Shown here one piece after another: positions 8,220-15,931 of a DNA stretch of 24,621 nucleotides. Within the stretch, counting starts at the first letter, position 1, and each line of letters begins with the position of its first letter. The stretch is from assembly GCA_002424635.1 (NCBI GenBank), contig DIKT01000060.1, forward strand, positions 1 through 24,621, in the 5' to 3' direction. The notes below the pieces were generated by a model. That model was not told the DNA's origin, searched no databases, and worked only from the letters and a program-made list of their open reading frames with translations. Source of the stretch: Desulfobulbaceae bacterium UBA5611. GTDB taxonomy: Bacteria; Desulfobacterota; Desulfobulbia; Desulfobulbales; Desulfocapsaceae. Position numbers and translations under genes: made by a program.

Positions 8220-9587
8220 TTGGAACTTCAGTATCTGTTAAGAAATCTGAGTCATACCGCAGATGAACAGGTCGCAGCAAGACCAGCTATGCCTAAGATC
8301 ACTGACATTGATGCGACCGATGCCTATGCAGAATTAAAGGCCAATGTCCATGACCGGTTGTCCAAGATAATCGATCTGTCTCTTCTTGATGAGATTGACG
8401 AAGCTCGTTTACGAAGAGAAATCAACAAGGCCACGGAAGGGATCTTAGCCGATAAAACCCTGGCAACCATCCCCTTAAATTCCAGGGAACATGCGCGTTT
8501 TTTAAAAGAAATTGAAGATGAAGTTATCGGCCTCGGTCCCCTGGAAGGTCTTATGCTGGATCCTTCGGTTTCAGATATCCTGGTCAACTCCTATAACTCC
8601 ATCTATGTCGAACGCTTCGGCAAACTGGAAAAGACCAGGGTCCGTTTTAAAGATGATGCCCATCTGATGAGAATTATTGATAAAATAGTCTCAGCCGTCG
8701 GTCGAAGAATTGATGAAATTTCACCCATGGTGGATGCCCGCCTGAAAGATGGCTCCCGGGTCAACGTCATCATTCCTCCCTTGGCCCTTGATGGTCCCTG
8801 TCTTTCTATCAGAAGATTTTCCGTCGATCCTTTGACCTTGAAAGATCTTATTGTCCTGAAGACCATCACTCCCGTTTTGGGGGAGCTGCTCAAGGCCATC
8901 GTCCAGGCCCGGTTGAATGTTCTTATCTCCGGAGGTACCGGCTCCGGCAAGACGACCTTATTGAACGTCATGTCCCAGTTTATTTCTCCTGCCGAGCGGA
9001 TCGTTACTATTGAGGATTCAGCTGAGCTGCAGCTTAAACAGGATCATGTCGTTCGTCTGGAAACCCGGCCGCCCAATCTTGAGGGTCAAGGCGAGATTAC
9101 GCCGCGTAATCTGGTCCGTAACAGTCTGCGCATGCGGCCGGACCGGATTATTATCGGCGAGATCCGCGGGGCCGAGGCCCTTGATATGCTGCAGGCCATG
9201 AATACAGGACATGATGGCTCTCTGACCACCGTGCATTCCAATAGCCCTATCGATGCCATAATGCGTATTGAAACCATGGTCAATATGGCCGGCTTTAACC
9301 TGCCCAGTGAATATATCAAAAAATTCATCAGTTCAGCAATTAACGTTGTTATCCAGGTTGACAGGTTAGTGGATGGGACCAGAAAAATTGTCAGCCTGCA
9401 GGAGATCACGGGAATGGAAGGAAATGTGATAACCATGCAGGAGATATTTTCCTTTGATCAGAGTGGTATCGATCAGAATGGTATGGTCTCAGGACGGTTT
9501 CGCACCCATGGCGTACGACCGAAGTTTTTTGATCGGTTTCAGAAAATGGGTATACCACTGACGGAAGATTTATTTCAGTCGGAGTAA
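8220..9587 (+). CDS. cpaF: Tad pilus secretion ATPase TadA/CpaF
   Basis: This hexameric traffic ATPase drives Flp pilus extrusion at the inner membrane. The 455-residue product has the CpaF N-terminal region (about 40-200, with GLGPLEGLM and the IPPLALDG segment). Walker A GGTGSGKTT lies at 238-246, the Asp box IVTIEDSAEL at 261-270, Walker B RIIIGEIRGAEALDML from 309, and the His box GHDGSLTTVHSN at 330-341. The start is a TTG with AGGAGG 9 nt upstream. Using ATG 8289 instead would remove 23 residues that carry no motif. The gene sits 20 bp after cpaE and 21 bp before tadB, consistent with an operon. Confidence 0.95.
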   Translation: MELQYLLRNLSHTADEQVAARPAMPKITDIDATDAYAELKANVHDRLSKIIDLSLLDEIDEARLRREINKATEGILADKTLATIPLNSREHARFLKEIEDEVIGLGPLEGLMLDPSVSDILVNSYNSIYVERFGKLEKTRVRFKDDAHLMRIIDKIVSAVGRRIDEISPMVDARLKDGSRVNVIIPPLALDGPCLSIRRFSVDPLTLKDLIVLKTITPVLGELLKAIVQARLNVLISGGTGSGKTTLLNVMSQFISPAERIVTIEDSAELQLKQDHVVRLETRPPNLEGQGEITPRNLVRNSLRMRPDRIIIGEIRGAEALDMLQAMNTGHDGSLTTVHSNSPIDAIMRIETMVNMAGFNLPSEYIKKFISSAINVVIQVDRLVDGTRKIVSLQEITGMEGNVITMQEIFSFDQSGIDQNGMVSGRFRTHGVRPKFFDRFQKMGIPLTEDLFQSE

Positions 9588-9608
9588 TCTTTTCAGATAA
9601 GGTGAACA

Positions 9609-10565
9609 ATGCAGATAGCTTTCTCTATCGCCCTCTTTTTTCTGATTATTATTGTCTTTGAGCTCACTCATGCTCTCTTCAGAAAGCCTGATACTCGTCC
9701 GGTATATAGGGTCATGGAACGTTTTTCCACTGGTTCGCAACAAGAAGAAGAGATCGACATCCTGGCTTATCGAAAGTTCAGCGATATTAAGATTTTTGAT
9801 ACGGTTCTCGCGCGACTTCCTGCTGTGAACAGGTTGGACGTACTTATGCAGCAAGGTGGAGTAAAAATTCTGGCTGGTGTATTTATCCTTTTCATTCCCA
9901 CTATTGGAGCCTTGCTGTTCCTGCTCTGTGCGTCATTACAGGCGCCGATATATTTATCTTTTCTTATGGCCTGTACCGGGATGCTGCAGCCATATTTTTA
10001 TCTTCTGTATAAGCGTAAACAAAGGAGGTCACAATTTGAGATCCTGTTTCCCGATGCTCTTGATCTTATGGGCTATTCCTTAAAGGCCGGTCATTCAATA
10101 TTAGCCAGCTTTCAGATGGTGGCCGAGGAAATGGCGGAACCGGCCAAAGAGGAATTTACCCGTCTTATTGAGGAAATCAATTTCGGCAAAGACCTGAATA
10201 CTTCCTTAAGGAATTTTTCACGCCGGATTGATTCTCCTGAACTTAAATTTTTTGTCACCTCAGTTATTATTCAGCGCGAAACCGGTGGCAATCTGGTGGA
10301 GATGCTTTTGAAAATATCAGGTGTTATCAGAAAAAAATTTCGCTTTCGTGAAAAAGTTAAAATATTAAGCGCTGAAGGCAAACTATCGGCCCTTATTCTA
10401 CTGGCCTTACCCTTTTTTGCCGGGGCCGCCATAAGCATTTTTAATCCAAAATATATTATGGTTTTATTCAGTGATCCTCTGGGTAGTTATGCGATAGCAG
10501 CTGGTTTAATAATGATGAGTTTTGGCTCTCTTATCATGTATAAATTGGTCCAACTAGACTTGTGA
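9609..10565 (+). CDS. tadB: Tad pilus inner-membrane platform protein TadB
   Basis: TadB is one of two polytopic platform proteins that couple the CpaF ATPase to the growing pilus. The 318-residue product has an N-terminal helix (about 3-22) and a pair of membrane helices (about 88-135). The cytoplasmic type II secretion system F domain runs from about 144 (LFPDALDLMGYSLKAGHSI) to about 245, including IIQRETGGNLVEML, and two C-terminal helices follow (about 255-312). AAGGTG precedes the ATG. The tadC start is only 4 bp beyond the stop, so the two are co-translated. Confidence 0.92.
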   Translation: MQIAFSIALFFLIIIVFELTHALFRKPDTRPVYRVMERFSTGSQQEEEIDILAYRKFSDIKIFDTVLARLPAVNRLDVLMQQGGVKILAGVFILFIPTIGALLFLLCASLQAPIYLSFLMACTGMLQPYFYLLYKRKQRRSQFEILFPDALDLMGYSLKAGHSILASFQMVAEEMAEPAKEEFTRLIEEINFGKDLNTSLRNFSRRIDSPELKFFVTSVIIQRETGGNLVEMLLKISGVIRKKFRFREKVKILSAEGKLSALILLALPFFAGAAISIFNPKYIMVLFSDPLGSYAIAAGLIMMSFGSLIMYKLVQLDL

Positions 10566-10569
10566 TATT

Positions 10570-11499
10570 ATGGAAAATACGTCTCTGCTTTTATCAGTAT
10601 CAACATTTTTTATCATCATCTGCTTTTATTTTTCTATGGCTGCCGTTTTGGCTGCCCGCAAAACAAACAAGGACTTAATAAAGCGAACAGAACGCTGGAA
10701 TAAAAAAATTATAAATTCATCCAGCCCGGTTAAAAAAAGAAAAGGTGCCTTCGACTTTCTTGGCCTATCCAGCAGTGCTGCAGAAAGTGATTTAAGCATG
10801 TACTCCGACACCCCACTTTTTTACCAGCGGGCCGGTATTTATAATGGTCAGACTATCCGTTTTTATGAGGTCTTTCGAATTATATTCCTGCTGATGCCGA
10901 TTGTTATAATTGCATCATCCCGGTTTATTGCCGGTCGTCCCTTTACCAGCACCATATTATTAATCATTCTTATTGCTGCTGCTGTCGGCTATTACCTCCC
11001 GGTTGTGTGGCTAAAAGTAGTAGCGCGCGGCCGCAAGAAAGAGCTGAATCGAACCTTCCCCGATGCCATGGATTTACTGATGGTATGCGTAGAGGCCGGC
11101 CTGGGAATCGATTCCGCCATCAGCCGGGTGTCACAGGAACTTTATGTCAGCAGCCCCGAATTGGCTAAAGAATTTAAAATCCTCTCTCTTGAGCTTAAAA
11201 CCGGAAGATCACGCAATTCCTGCCTCAAAAGTCTGGCCCAGCGAGCAGACTTGCCTGACGTTAACAATCTGGTCAGTCTGCTCATTCAAGCCGACAAATA
11301 TGGCACCGGAGTGGCCAGTGCCCTGCGAATACATGCTGAAGAAATGAGACAGAAGAGATATGGCCGACTTGAAGAATTGGCGGCAAAATTGCCGATCAAG
11401 CTGACCCTTCCCCTGATCCTTTTTATTTTTCCAGCATTTTTTGTGGTTATTATGGGGCCAGCGGCAATCCAAGTCCTGCGAGTGATCATACAGAGGTGA
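10570..11499 (+). CDS. tadC: Tad pilus inner-membrane platform protein TadC
   Basis: TadC is the partner platform protein of TadB. The 309-residue product has an N-terminal helix (about 5-28) and two helices in the middle (about 98-155). A type II secretion system F domain follows (from about 163, FPDAMDLLMVCVEAGLGIDS, to about 265, with QADKYGTGVASALR), and a C-terminal helix closes the protein (about 275-305). No strong Shine-Dalgarno precedes the ATG. The 4-bp spacing to tadB suggests translational coupling, and the next gene starts 4 bp after the stop. Confidence 0.92.
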   Translation: MENTSLLLSVSTFFIIICFYFSMAAVLAARKTNKDLIKRTERWNKKIINSSSPVKKRKGAFDFLGLSSSAAESDLSMYSDTPLFYQRAGIYNGQTIRFYEVFRIIFLLMPIVIIASSRFIAGRPFTSTILLIILIAAAVGYYLPVVWLKVVARGRKKELNRTFPDAMDLLMVCVEAGLGIDSAISRVSQELYVSSPELAKEFKILSLELKTGRSRNSCLKSLAQRADLPDVNNLVSLLIQADKYGTGVASALRIHAEEMRQKRYGRLEELAAKLPIKLTLPLILFIFPAFFVVIMGPAAIQVLRVIIQR

Positions 11500-11503
11500 G
11501 ATT

Positions 11504-12859
11504 ATGACTAGAAACCGGATTGGACATAATAGGAATAAGAGAAATTTAAATCTTGTGAGTCTGTGCCTTCTGTCCCTGCTGATTGGTGGCTGCAGCTCGC
11601 ATGACAGCCGTTTTTCCTACTTTAACTTGCTGGATGTTAAACCAACAGCACACAACAAACAAGTAACCGATAAATTCTGGTCATCTGTGCGACCGGTGTC
11701 GACTCTTTCGGCGGCTCACTACAAACTGGGCCGCTACTATCAGCAACAACAAAAATATGACAAGGCCATCGCGGAATTTTCCAAGGCCCTGCGTGATGAC
11801 GGCAATTACTGCAAGGCTTACAACGGCATTGCCATGTCCTATGATGGGCTCCAGCGCTGTGAGATGGCTTCCACTTCATACGAACAGGCCATACTGTGTG
11901 ATCCTCAAGAGGCATATCTGTACAATAATTATGCCTGCTCCAGCATCCTCTGTGGCGATTATCAAAAAGGACTTGACCTACTGTCTGAAGCCGGCCAGTT
12001 GTCCAAGGATAACAAACGTATAAAAAATAATACGAAACTGGCGCAAATGCTTGTCGAACGAGACAACAAGCCAGCCGAACCTGTCCTGGCGGAGGCCACA
12101 GTTGCCTTGCTTGCCAAGTCAGCTTGGCAAGCGGTAGAACTTGAGAATAAAGGCCCACAAGCTGATCCGCCGGATGAAAAAACATTAAATCCCATAGCGA
12201 AGACTACGCAAAATGCCGACGTGTCTGATAAATTAACTGGTGAGTCTGAACAAAGTAGCAGGGCATCAGAGGTCCAGGCAGATGCCCTCGCCGGGCAGAC
12301 GACCGGTAGCGAAGAAAAAGAAGAGAGGCAAAATCTCCAACCAGTTGTTGATAGTATTGTCAGCACTGAGACGACCGTGGAAGCTTCATTACCTGACGAT
12401 ATAGTGATTAATAATCTGGTTATAGAAAAGGTAAAAGACACCAGGGTGCAGGATCGCCCTGATCCTCTTAATTATTTAAAAAGTACGGCGATTGAGGTTT
12501 CTAACGGCAACGGCATGACCGGCATGGCAGGCAGAAGTGCCGACTATCTTCGCTCTTATGGCTTTACCATCGGCAGGATTACCAATGCCAGATACTTTAA
12601 TTTTGATGCTAGTATCATTCTCTACAGAGAAGGATTTTTACAGGTAGCAGAAGAGCTGGCCAGACTGACTCCAGGATTTCATAATATAGAGAAGGTCGAT
12701 TCCCTCGAAAGAGATTCAATCGGAGTGCGGATTATTTTAGGCAGGGATCTGGCGGAGATACAATTTCCCGATGGCTATGCCGGCAATTTTAATCCCGGCA
12801 TTGAAAAGACAGGCTCTCTCTGCTCAACAAATATAGCTAACCTTGTTGTGACTGACTAA
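11504..12859 (+). CDS. TPR lipoprotein (TadD-like) with C-terminal LytR_C-type domain
   Basis: The 451-residue product begins with a lipoprotein signal ending LLIGGC (C30). TPR units cover about 70-185 (AHYKLGRYYQQQQKYDKAIAE; NGIAMSYDGLQRCEMAS; NNYACSSILCGDYQKGLDLL). A low-complexity, Glu/Thr/Ala-rich linker spans about 188-325. The C-terminal domain (about 328-416, IEVSNGNGMTGMAGRSADYL) resembles the LytR_C domain found behind LytR-CpsA-Psr enzymes and in some stand-alone envelope proteins. TadD is a TPR lipoprotein of Tad systems, so the N-terminal half fits. The LytR_C part is unusual, and an envelope-binding role is inference. AGAGGTGA precedes the ATG. Confidence 0.82.
   Translation: MTRNRIGHNRNKRNLNLVSLCLLSLLIGGCSSHDSRFSYFNLLDVKPTAHNKQVTDKFWSSVRPVSTLSAAHYKLGRYYQQQQKYDKAIAEFSKALRDDGNYCKAYNGIAMSYDGLQRCEMASTSYEQAILCDPQEAYLYNNYACSSILCGDYQKGLDLLSEAGQLSKDNKRIKNNTKLAQMLVERDNKPAEPVLAEATVALLAKSAWQAVELENKGPQADPPDEKTLNPIAKTTQNADVSDKLTGESEQSSRASEVQADALAGQTTGSEEKEERQNLQPVVDSIVSTETTVEASLPDDIVINNLVIEKVKDTRVQDRPDPLNYLKSTAIEVSNGNGMTGMAGRSADYLRSYGFTIGRITNARYFNFDASIILYREGFLQVAEELARLTPGFHNIEKVDSLERDSIGVRIILGRDLAEIQFPDGYAGNFNPGIEKTGSLCSTNIANLVVTD
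12109..12132 (+). repeat. Perfect 10-bp inverted repeat inside the TPR/LytR_C gene
   Basis: GCTTGCCAAG (12109-12118) and CTTGGCAAGC (12123-12132) are perfect inverted copies around the 4-nt spacer TCAG. They lie in the part encoding the low-complexity linker, where sequence constraint should be low. Confidence 0.7.
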
Positions 12860-12984
12860 TTGTTGAGTGCCACAACATCGTTTTACAAAAAAATGTGCCA
12901 TAACATCGCGCACAAGAACCTGATTTTGTTGGGTTTCGCACGCTCTACCCAACCTACCTGTGACGATGTTGTGGCATTCAACAA
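12860..12984. mobile_element. MITE-like element with 21-bp terminal inverted repeats and CTAA duplication
   Basis: The left end starts TTGTTGAGTGCCACAACATC (12860-12879, arm to 12880). The right arm (12964-12984) is its reverse complement with a single mismatch (20 of 21). CTAA stands immediately outside both ends (12856-12859 and 12985-12988), which looks like a 4-bp target-site duplication; the left copy contains the stop codon of the upstream gene. The element is 125 bp long and codes for nothing. Removing it and one CTAA leaves a 30-bp gap between the two TPR genes, like the other spacings of the operon. Its identity as a MITE is inference. Confidence 0.65.
12928..12953. repeat. REP-like palindrome within the MITE-like element
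   Basis: GTTGGGT (12928-12934) pairs with ACCCAAC (12947-12953) around a 12-nt loop. The surrounding text (GTTGGGTTTCGC, then CTCTACCCAACCTAC) resembles, from memory, a palindromic intergenic repeat common in many bacterial genomes. No search was done. Confidence 0.55.
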
Positions 12985-13018
12985 CTAATATATATCTACA
13001 AACTAAATCCGAGGCCAT

Positions 13019-14011
13019 ATGAAAAACAATTTCGTTATCCCTGCTGCTATCAGGCGCCACTGTTATCAAGACAAAAAAAAATCTTTCAGTATTTATATTA
13101 TATTAACCGGCCTCTTGTTGTTAACCAGCTGTTCCTCTAAGGATCAAACCGCTGCTAGTTTGGAAAGGCAAATAAAGCTTCAGCAGGTACAGCAGGAGTT
13201 GACATCAGAGCCGGCAGCCATAGAAAAACGGACAGCCGCAGAATTGGCAGAACAGGGTGACCGTTATTTATCAAGCGGAGACATCAACAGGGCCTATATT
13301 TATTACAGCAAAGGACTGGAAATCGAACCGGACAATATCTCCTTGATCCATAAACAAGGGGCCTTGTTACTTAAAAAAAAGAAACTGGTAGAAGCAGCAG
13401 CAGTTTATGAAAAATTACTGCTCATCAACAATAAAGATTCGGTGGCCCTTGAGGGCCGTGGCAAAGTCTATTATAGACAAAATAAATTAACTGAGGCCGA
13501 GCAGGATTTTCTGGCGGCACTGGCAATCAATCCGGACCATTGGCAATCCCATCAGTTTCTTGGTTTAATATACAGCAGGCGGCAGGAATTTGATAATGCC
13601 ATAAACCAGTTCAACACAGCATTAGCCCACCAACCCGATAATGCTAGCCTCAACAACAATTTAGCAGTCACCTATTATCTTAACGGTAATTTCCAGGAAG
13701 CAGTTAAGTTATTGCAAGGGCTGGTGAAATCCTCTAAAAATCATAAGGTTTACAATAACTTTGCCCTTGCTTCCTTTCAACTTGGTCTCTATGATCAGGC
13801 CATGGATGCTTTCAAACGCGGCTCTGACAATGAAGCGGCCGCTTACAATAATATGGGCTATGAATTTTTAACCAAAAAGAAATATAAAAAAGCAATCCAG
13901 GCCTTTGAAAAAGCAATCGCCCTGCACCCGAAATTTTATCCATCGGCCCAAAATAATCTGGTCATCGCCAATAATGAATATTTGGCAGGCCATACTAAAC
14001 CAGAGAATTAA
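13019..14011 (+). CDS. tadD: TPR lipoprotein, TadD-like
   Basis: The 330-residue product has a long basic N-terminus, a hydrophobic helix and the lipobox LLTSC (C38). From about 75 to the C-terminus it is almost entirely TPR repeats (for example GDRYLSSGDINRAYIYYSKG, GKVYYRQNKLTEAEQDFLAA, GLIYSRRQEFDNAINQFNTA, NLAVTYYLNGNFQEAVKLLQ and GYEFLTKKKYKKAIQAFEKA). TadD is the TPR lipoprotein of Tad pili, proposed to help secretin assembly. Position at the end of the tad operon supports that role, but TPR content alone does not prove it. The insertion-like element ending at 12984 now separates it from the preceding TPR gene. GAGG at 13011-13014 is a weak ribosome site. Confidence 0.8.
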   Translation: MKNNFVIPAAIRRHCYQDKKKSFSIYIILTGLLLLTSCSSKDQTAASLERQIKLQQVQQELTSEPAAIEKRTAAELAEQGDRYLSSGDINRAYIYYSKGLEIEPDNISLIHKQGALLLKKKKLVEAAAVYEKLLLINNKDSVALEGRGKVYYRQNKLTEAEQDFLAALAINPDHWQSHQFLGLIYSRRQEFDNAINQFNTALAHQPDNASLNNNLAVTYYLNGNFQEAVKLLQGLVKSSKNHKVYNNFALASFQLGLYDQAMDAFKRGSDNEAAAYNNMGYEFLTKKKYKKAIQAFEKAIALHPKFYPSAQNNLVIANNEYLAGHTKPEN

Positions 14012-14717
14012 TAAATTATTCGATCCCATAAAACCAGGTCATGGTATTATCATCAGTAATATAGCGACAAAAATTTATTATGGAGCTGGTCTTTTGCTGT
14101 TATTGTTCACTCCAGCCTACAGTGGCGAACCCGACATAATTGCCATCAGTAATTTTGCCTCTGAGGGCCTGGCCGGCTGGGAGGAAAAGAGTTTTCTCGG
14201 AAAGACTGCTTATCAGATTATCAGCCTTGAGAATGAAACCATCCTCAAGGCCACCAGTCAGGCGGCGGCCTCGGGCCTGTACAAGAAAAAACGCATCGAT
14301 CTGCAGCAAACGCCCTATCTGAACTGGCGATGGCGAGTTGACCAACCTCTGCATTCTCTCAATGAAAAGACAAAATCAGGCGATGATTACGGGGCCCGGC
14401 TTTATGTGATCATTGATGGCGGTCTGTTGTTCTGGAACACCAGGGCCGTCAATTATGTCTGGGCCTCATCCGTTCCCACCGGGGAGAACTGGCCCAATGC
14501 CTTTGCCGGTAAAAAAGCTATGATGGTTGCTCTTCGCTCCTCCACAGATAAGGCTGCCATCTGGTATCAGGAAAAACGCAATGTCCAGGCAGACCTCAAG
14601 GAATTCTTTGGCCCGGATGTCCGTTATATAGATGCCATAGCAATCATGACCGACACCGATAACAGCGGCCAGCAGACAACCGCCTATTATGATAATATTT
14701 TTTTCAGCAGTAATTAA
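13974..14717 (+). CDS. DUF3047 family exported protein
   Basis: This is a DUF3047-type protein of unknown function. The frame contains LNWRWRVDQPLHSLN, GDDYGARLYVIIDGG, NYVWASSVPTGENWPNAF and IMTDTDNSGQQTTAYYDNIF, the pattern typical of the family. A hydrophobic stretch GAGLLLLLFTPAYSG (about residues 39-53 from ATG 13974) looks like a signal peptide with cleavage near AYS-G. The start is uncertain. ATG 13974 overlaps the preceding TPR gene by 38 bp, lacks a Shine-Dalgarno and gives an unusually long n-region. The only closer candidate is TTG 14094, which removes every positive charge. An in-frame ATG at 13905 lies deeper inside the upstream gene and is less likely. Confidence 0.75.
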   Translation: MNIWQAILNQRINKLFDPIKPGHGIIISNIATKIYYGAGLLLLLFTPAYSGEPDIIAISNFASEGLAGWEEKSFLGKTAYQIISLENETILKATSQAAASGLYKKKRIDLQQTPYLNWRWRVDQPLHSLNEKTKSGDDYGARLYVIIDGGLLFWNTRAVNYVWASSVPTGENWPNAFAGKKAMMVALRSSTDKAAIWYQEKRNVQADLKEFFGPDVRYIDAIAIMTDTDNSGQQTTAYYDNIFFSSN

Positions 14718-14766
14718 AATGACTTTCAATGTTGATCCGGGGCCTGAGACAAGACACTAAATAGTT

Positions 14767-15774
14767 ATGAAGCAAATTAAGATTATATTAGCGGCAATAC
14801 CAAGACTAGCTGTTTTTTTATTACTGACCATAACAGGCTGTGCCTCTATAGTCACCGGGCCAGTGCCGCTCACTACTCCTGCAACGGCCTATATTCCTAG
14901 CCGCGATTCTTCTCTGTCAGCCCGCTTCGCGCCTGTTTTTCTCATTGAGGACAACCACATTCCTCACAATCGCATCGGCTCTCCCATTGCCTGGCAAGAT
15001 CAGCAGGGGAAAATTCATATCTCAATCAACCCTGATCAACCGGCGATTTATAGCCAGCAGTTTTCTTTTCAAACTGACCAAGCGACCTATAAAAATCTGG
15101 TTTACCGAATCCATTTTCAGGAAACACCTTTCGGTCTCTGTCCGTTTTATCTGACCAGCGGCAAAAATGTAGGGCTGATAGTCATTGTGACCCTCAACGA
15201 GCAGGAGCAACCAGTACTGATCACCAGTGTCCACGCCTGTGGCTGTTATCTGGCCTTTACCCCGACTGAATTTTTGCCGCAAGCAGCGTTGCCTCCGGAC
15301 TGGAATAAAAATACTCAATATATATATGGCGTTTTACTACCAGGATTGCTCCGACTTGATCCCGTTGATGGCAGACAGTACCCGGCCATTACCTTGGCCA
15401 TCAGAGCCGACACCCACAGGGTCACAGATATCCGCCGGACAGATGAGGTCCTGCTACCAGAACACTACCCAACTGTCCCTACGCCGCTTCTTCCCATGCA
15501 GGCCCTGCATGAATTAACTGTTGATGGCGGAACAACTTCTTTTTTTGAAACGGCCGGACCAAGACAGGGCTATGTTAAAGAAAGCCTCAAGCCCCGGGAA
15601 CGACTATTGATGAGCTGGTGGACACTGGACTGGCGCATCGGTGAAGACAAGGTCTATGAGCCAGGCGATCCTGACGGCATTACTTTTTATACCAGCGTCA
15701 AATTCTGGGCTAGAAATAAATCAGATATGAGAAATTTTCCGCAATTTCTCCGCTACTGGGGCTGGAATCTCTGA
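14767..15774 (+). CDS. Predicted lipoprotein, family not recognised
   Basis: I do not recognise this 335-residue protein. It starts with a basic n-region, a hydrophobic helix and a clear lipobox, LTITGC (C25), so it should be a lipoprotein. The mature part has no further membrane helices. It looks like a globular, Pro/aromatic-rich domain with a CxC pair (HACGCYLAF) and a conserved-looking C-terminal segment (LMSWWTLDWRIGEDKVYEPG, ending FPQFLRYWGWNL). It starts 49 bp after the DUF3047 gene and reads in the same direction, so the two may form a small envelope-protein unit. No Shine-Dalgarno is evident before ATG 14767. Confidence 0.7.
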   Translation: MKQIKIILAAIPRLAVFLLLTITGCASIVTGPVPLTTPATAYIPSRDSSLSARFAPVFLIEDNHIPHNRIGSPIAWQDQQGKIHISINPDQPAIYSQQFSFQTDQATYKNLVYRIHFQETPFGLCPFYLTSGKNVGLIVIVTLNEQEQPVLITSVHACGCYLAFTPTEFLPQAALPPDWNKNTQYIYGVLLPGLLRLDPVDGRQYPAITLAIRADTHRVTDIRRTDEVLLPEHYPTVPTPLLPMQALHELTVDGGTTSFFETAGPRQGYVKESLKPRERLLMSWWTLDWRIGEDKVYEPGDPDGITFYTSVKFWARNKSDMRNFPQFLRYWGWNL

Positions 15775-15842
15775 GCCATCATCTCCTTCATCCTGAACCT
15801 TGCTGATATTCATTAATCTTTTGCCTTTGCTTTCCTGACAAA

Positions 15843-15864
15843 AAAGCCTATTATATAGGGCTTT
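15843..15864. terminator. Possible bidirectional terminator before prfC
   Basis: AAAGCC (15843-15848) pairs with GGCTTT (15859-15864) around a 10-nt AT-rich loop, with A-rich and T-rich flanks on the two sides, so it has terminator shape on either strand. Part of it (TATTAT, 15849-15854) could instead be the -10 of a prfC promoter with TTGCTT at 15827-15832 (16-nt spacer). The two readings are not exclusive. Confidence 0.35.
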
Positions 15865-15931
15865 ATCTTTGTTCCGATACACCTGCACAAATCCTAAATT
15901 ACCAGTAGCAGCCTCTTTTTGAGAAAATAAT

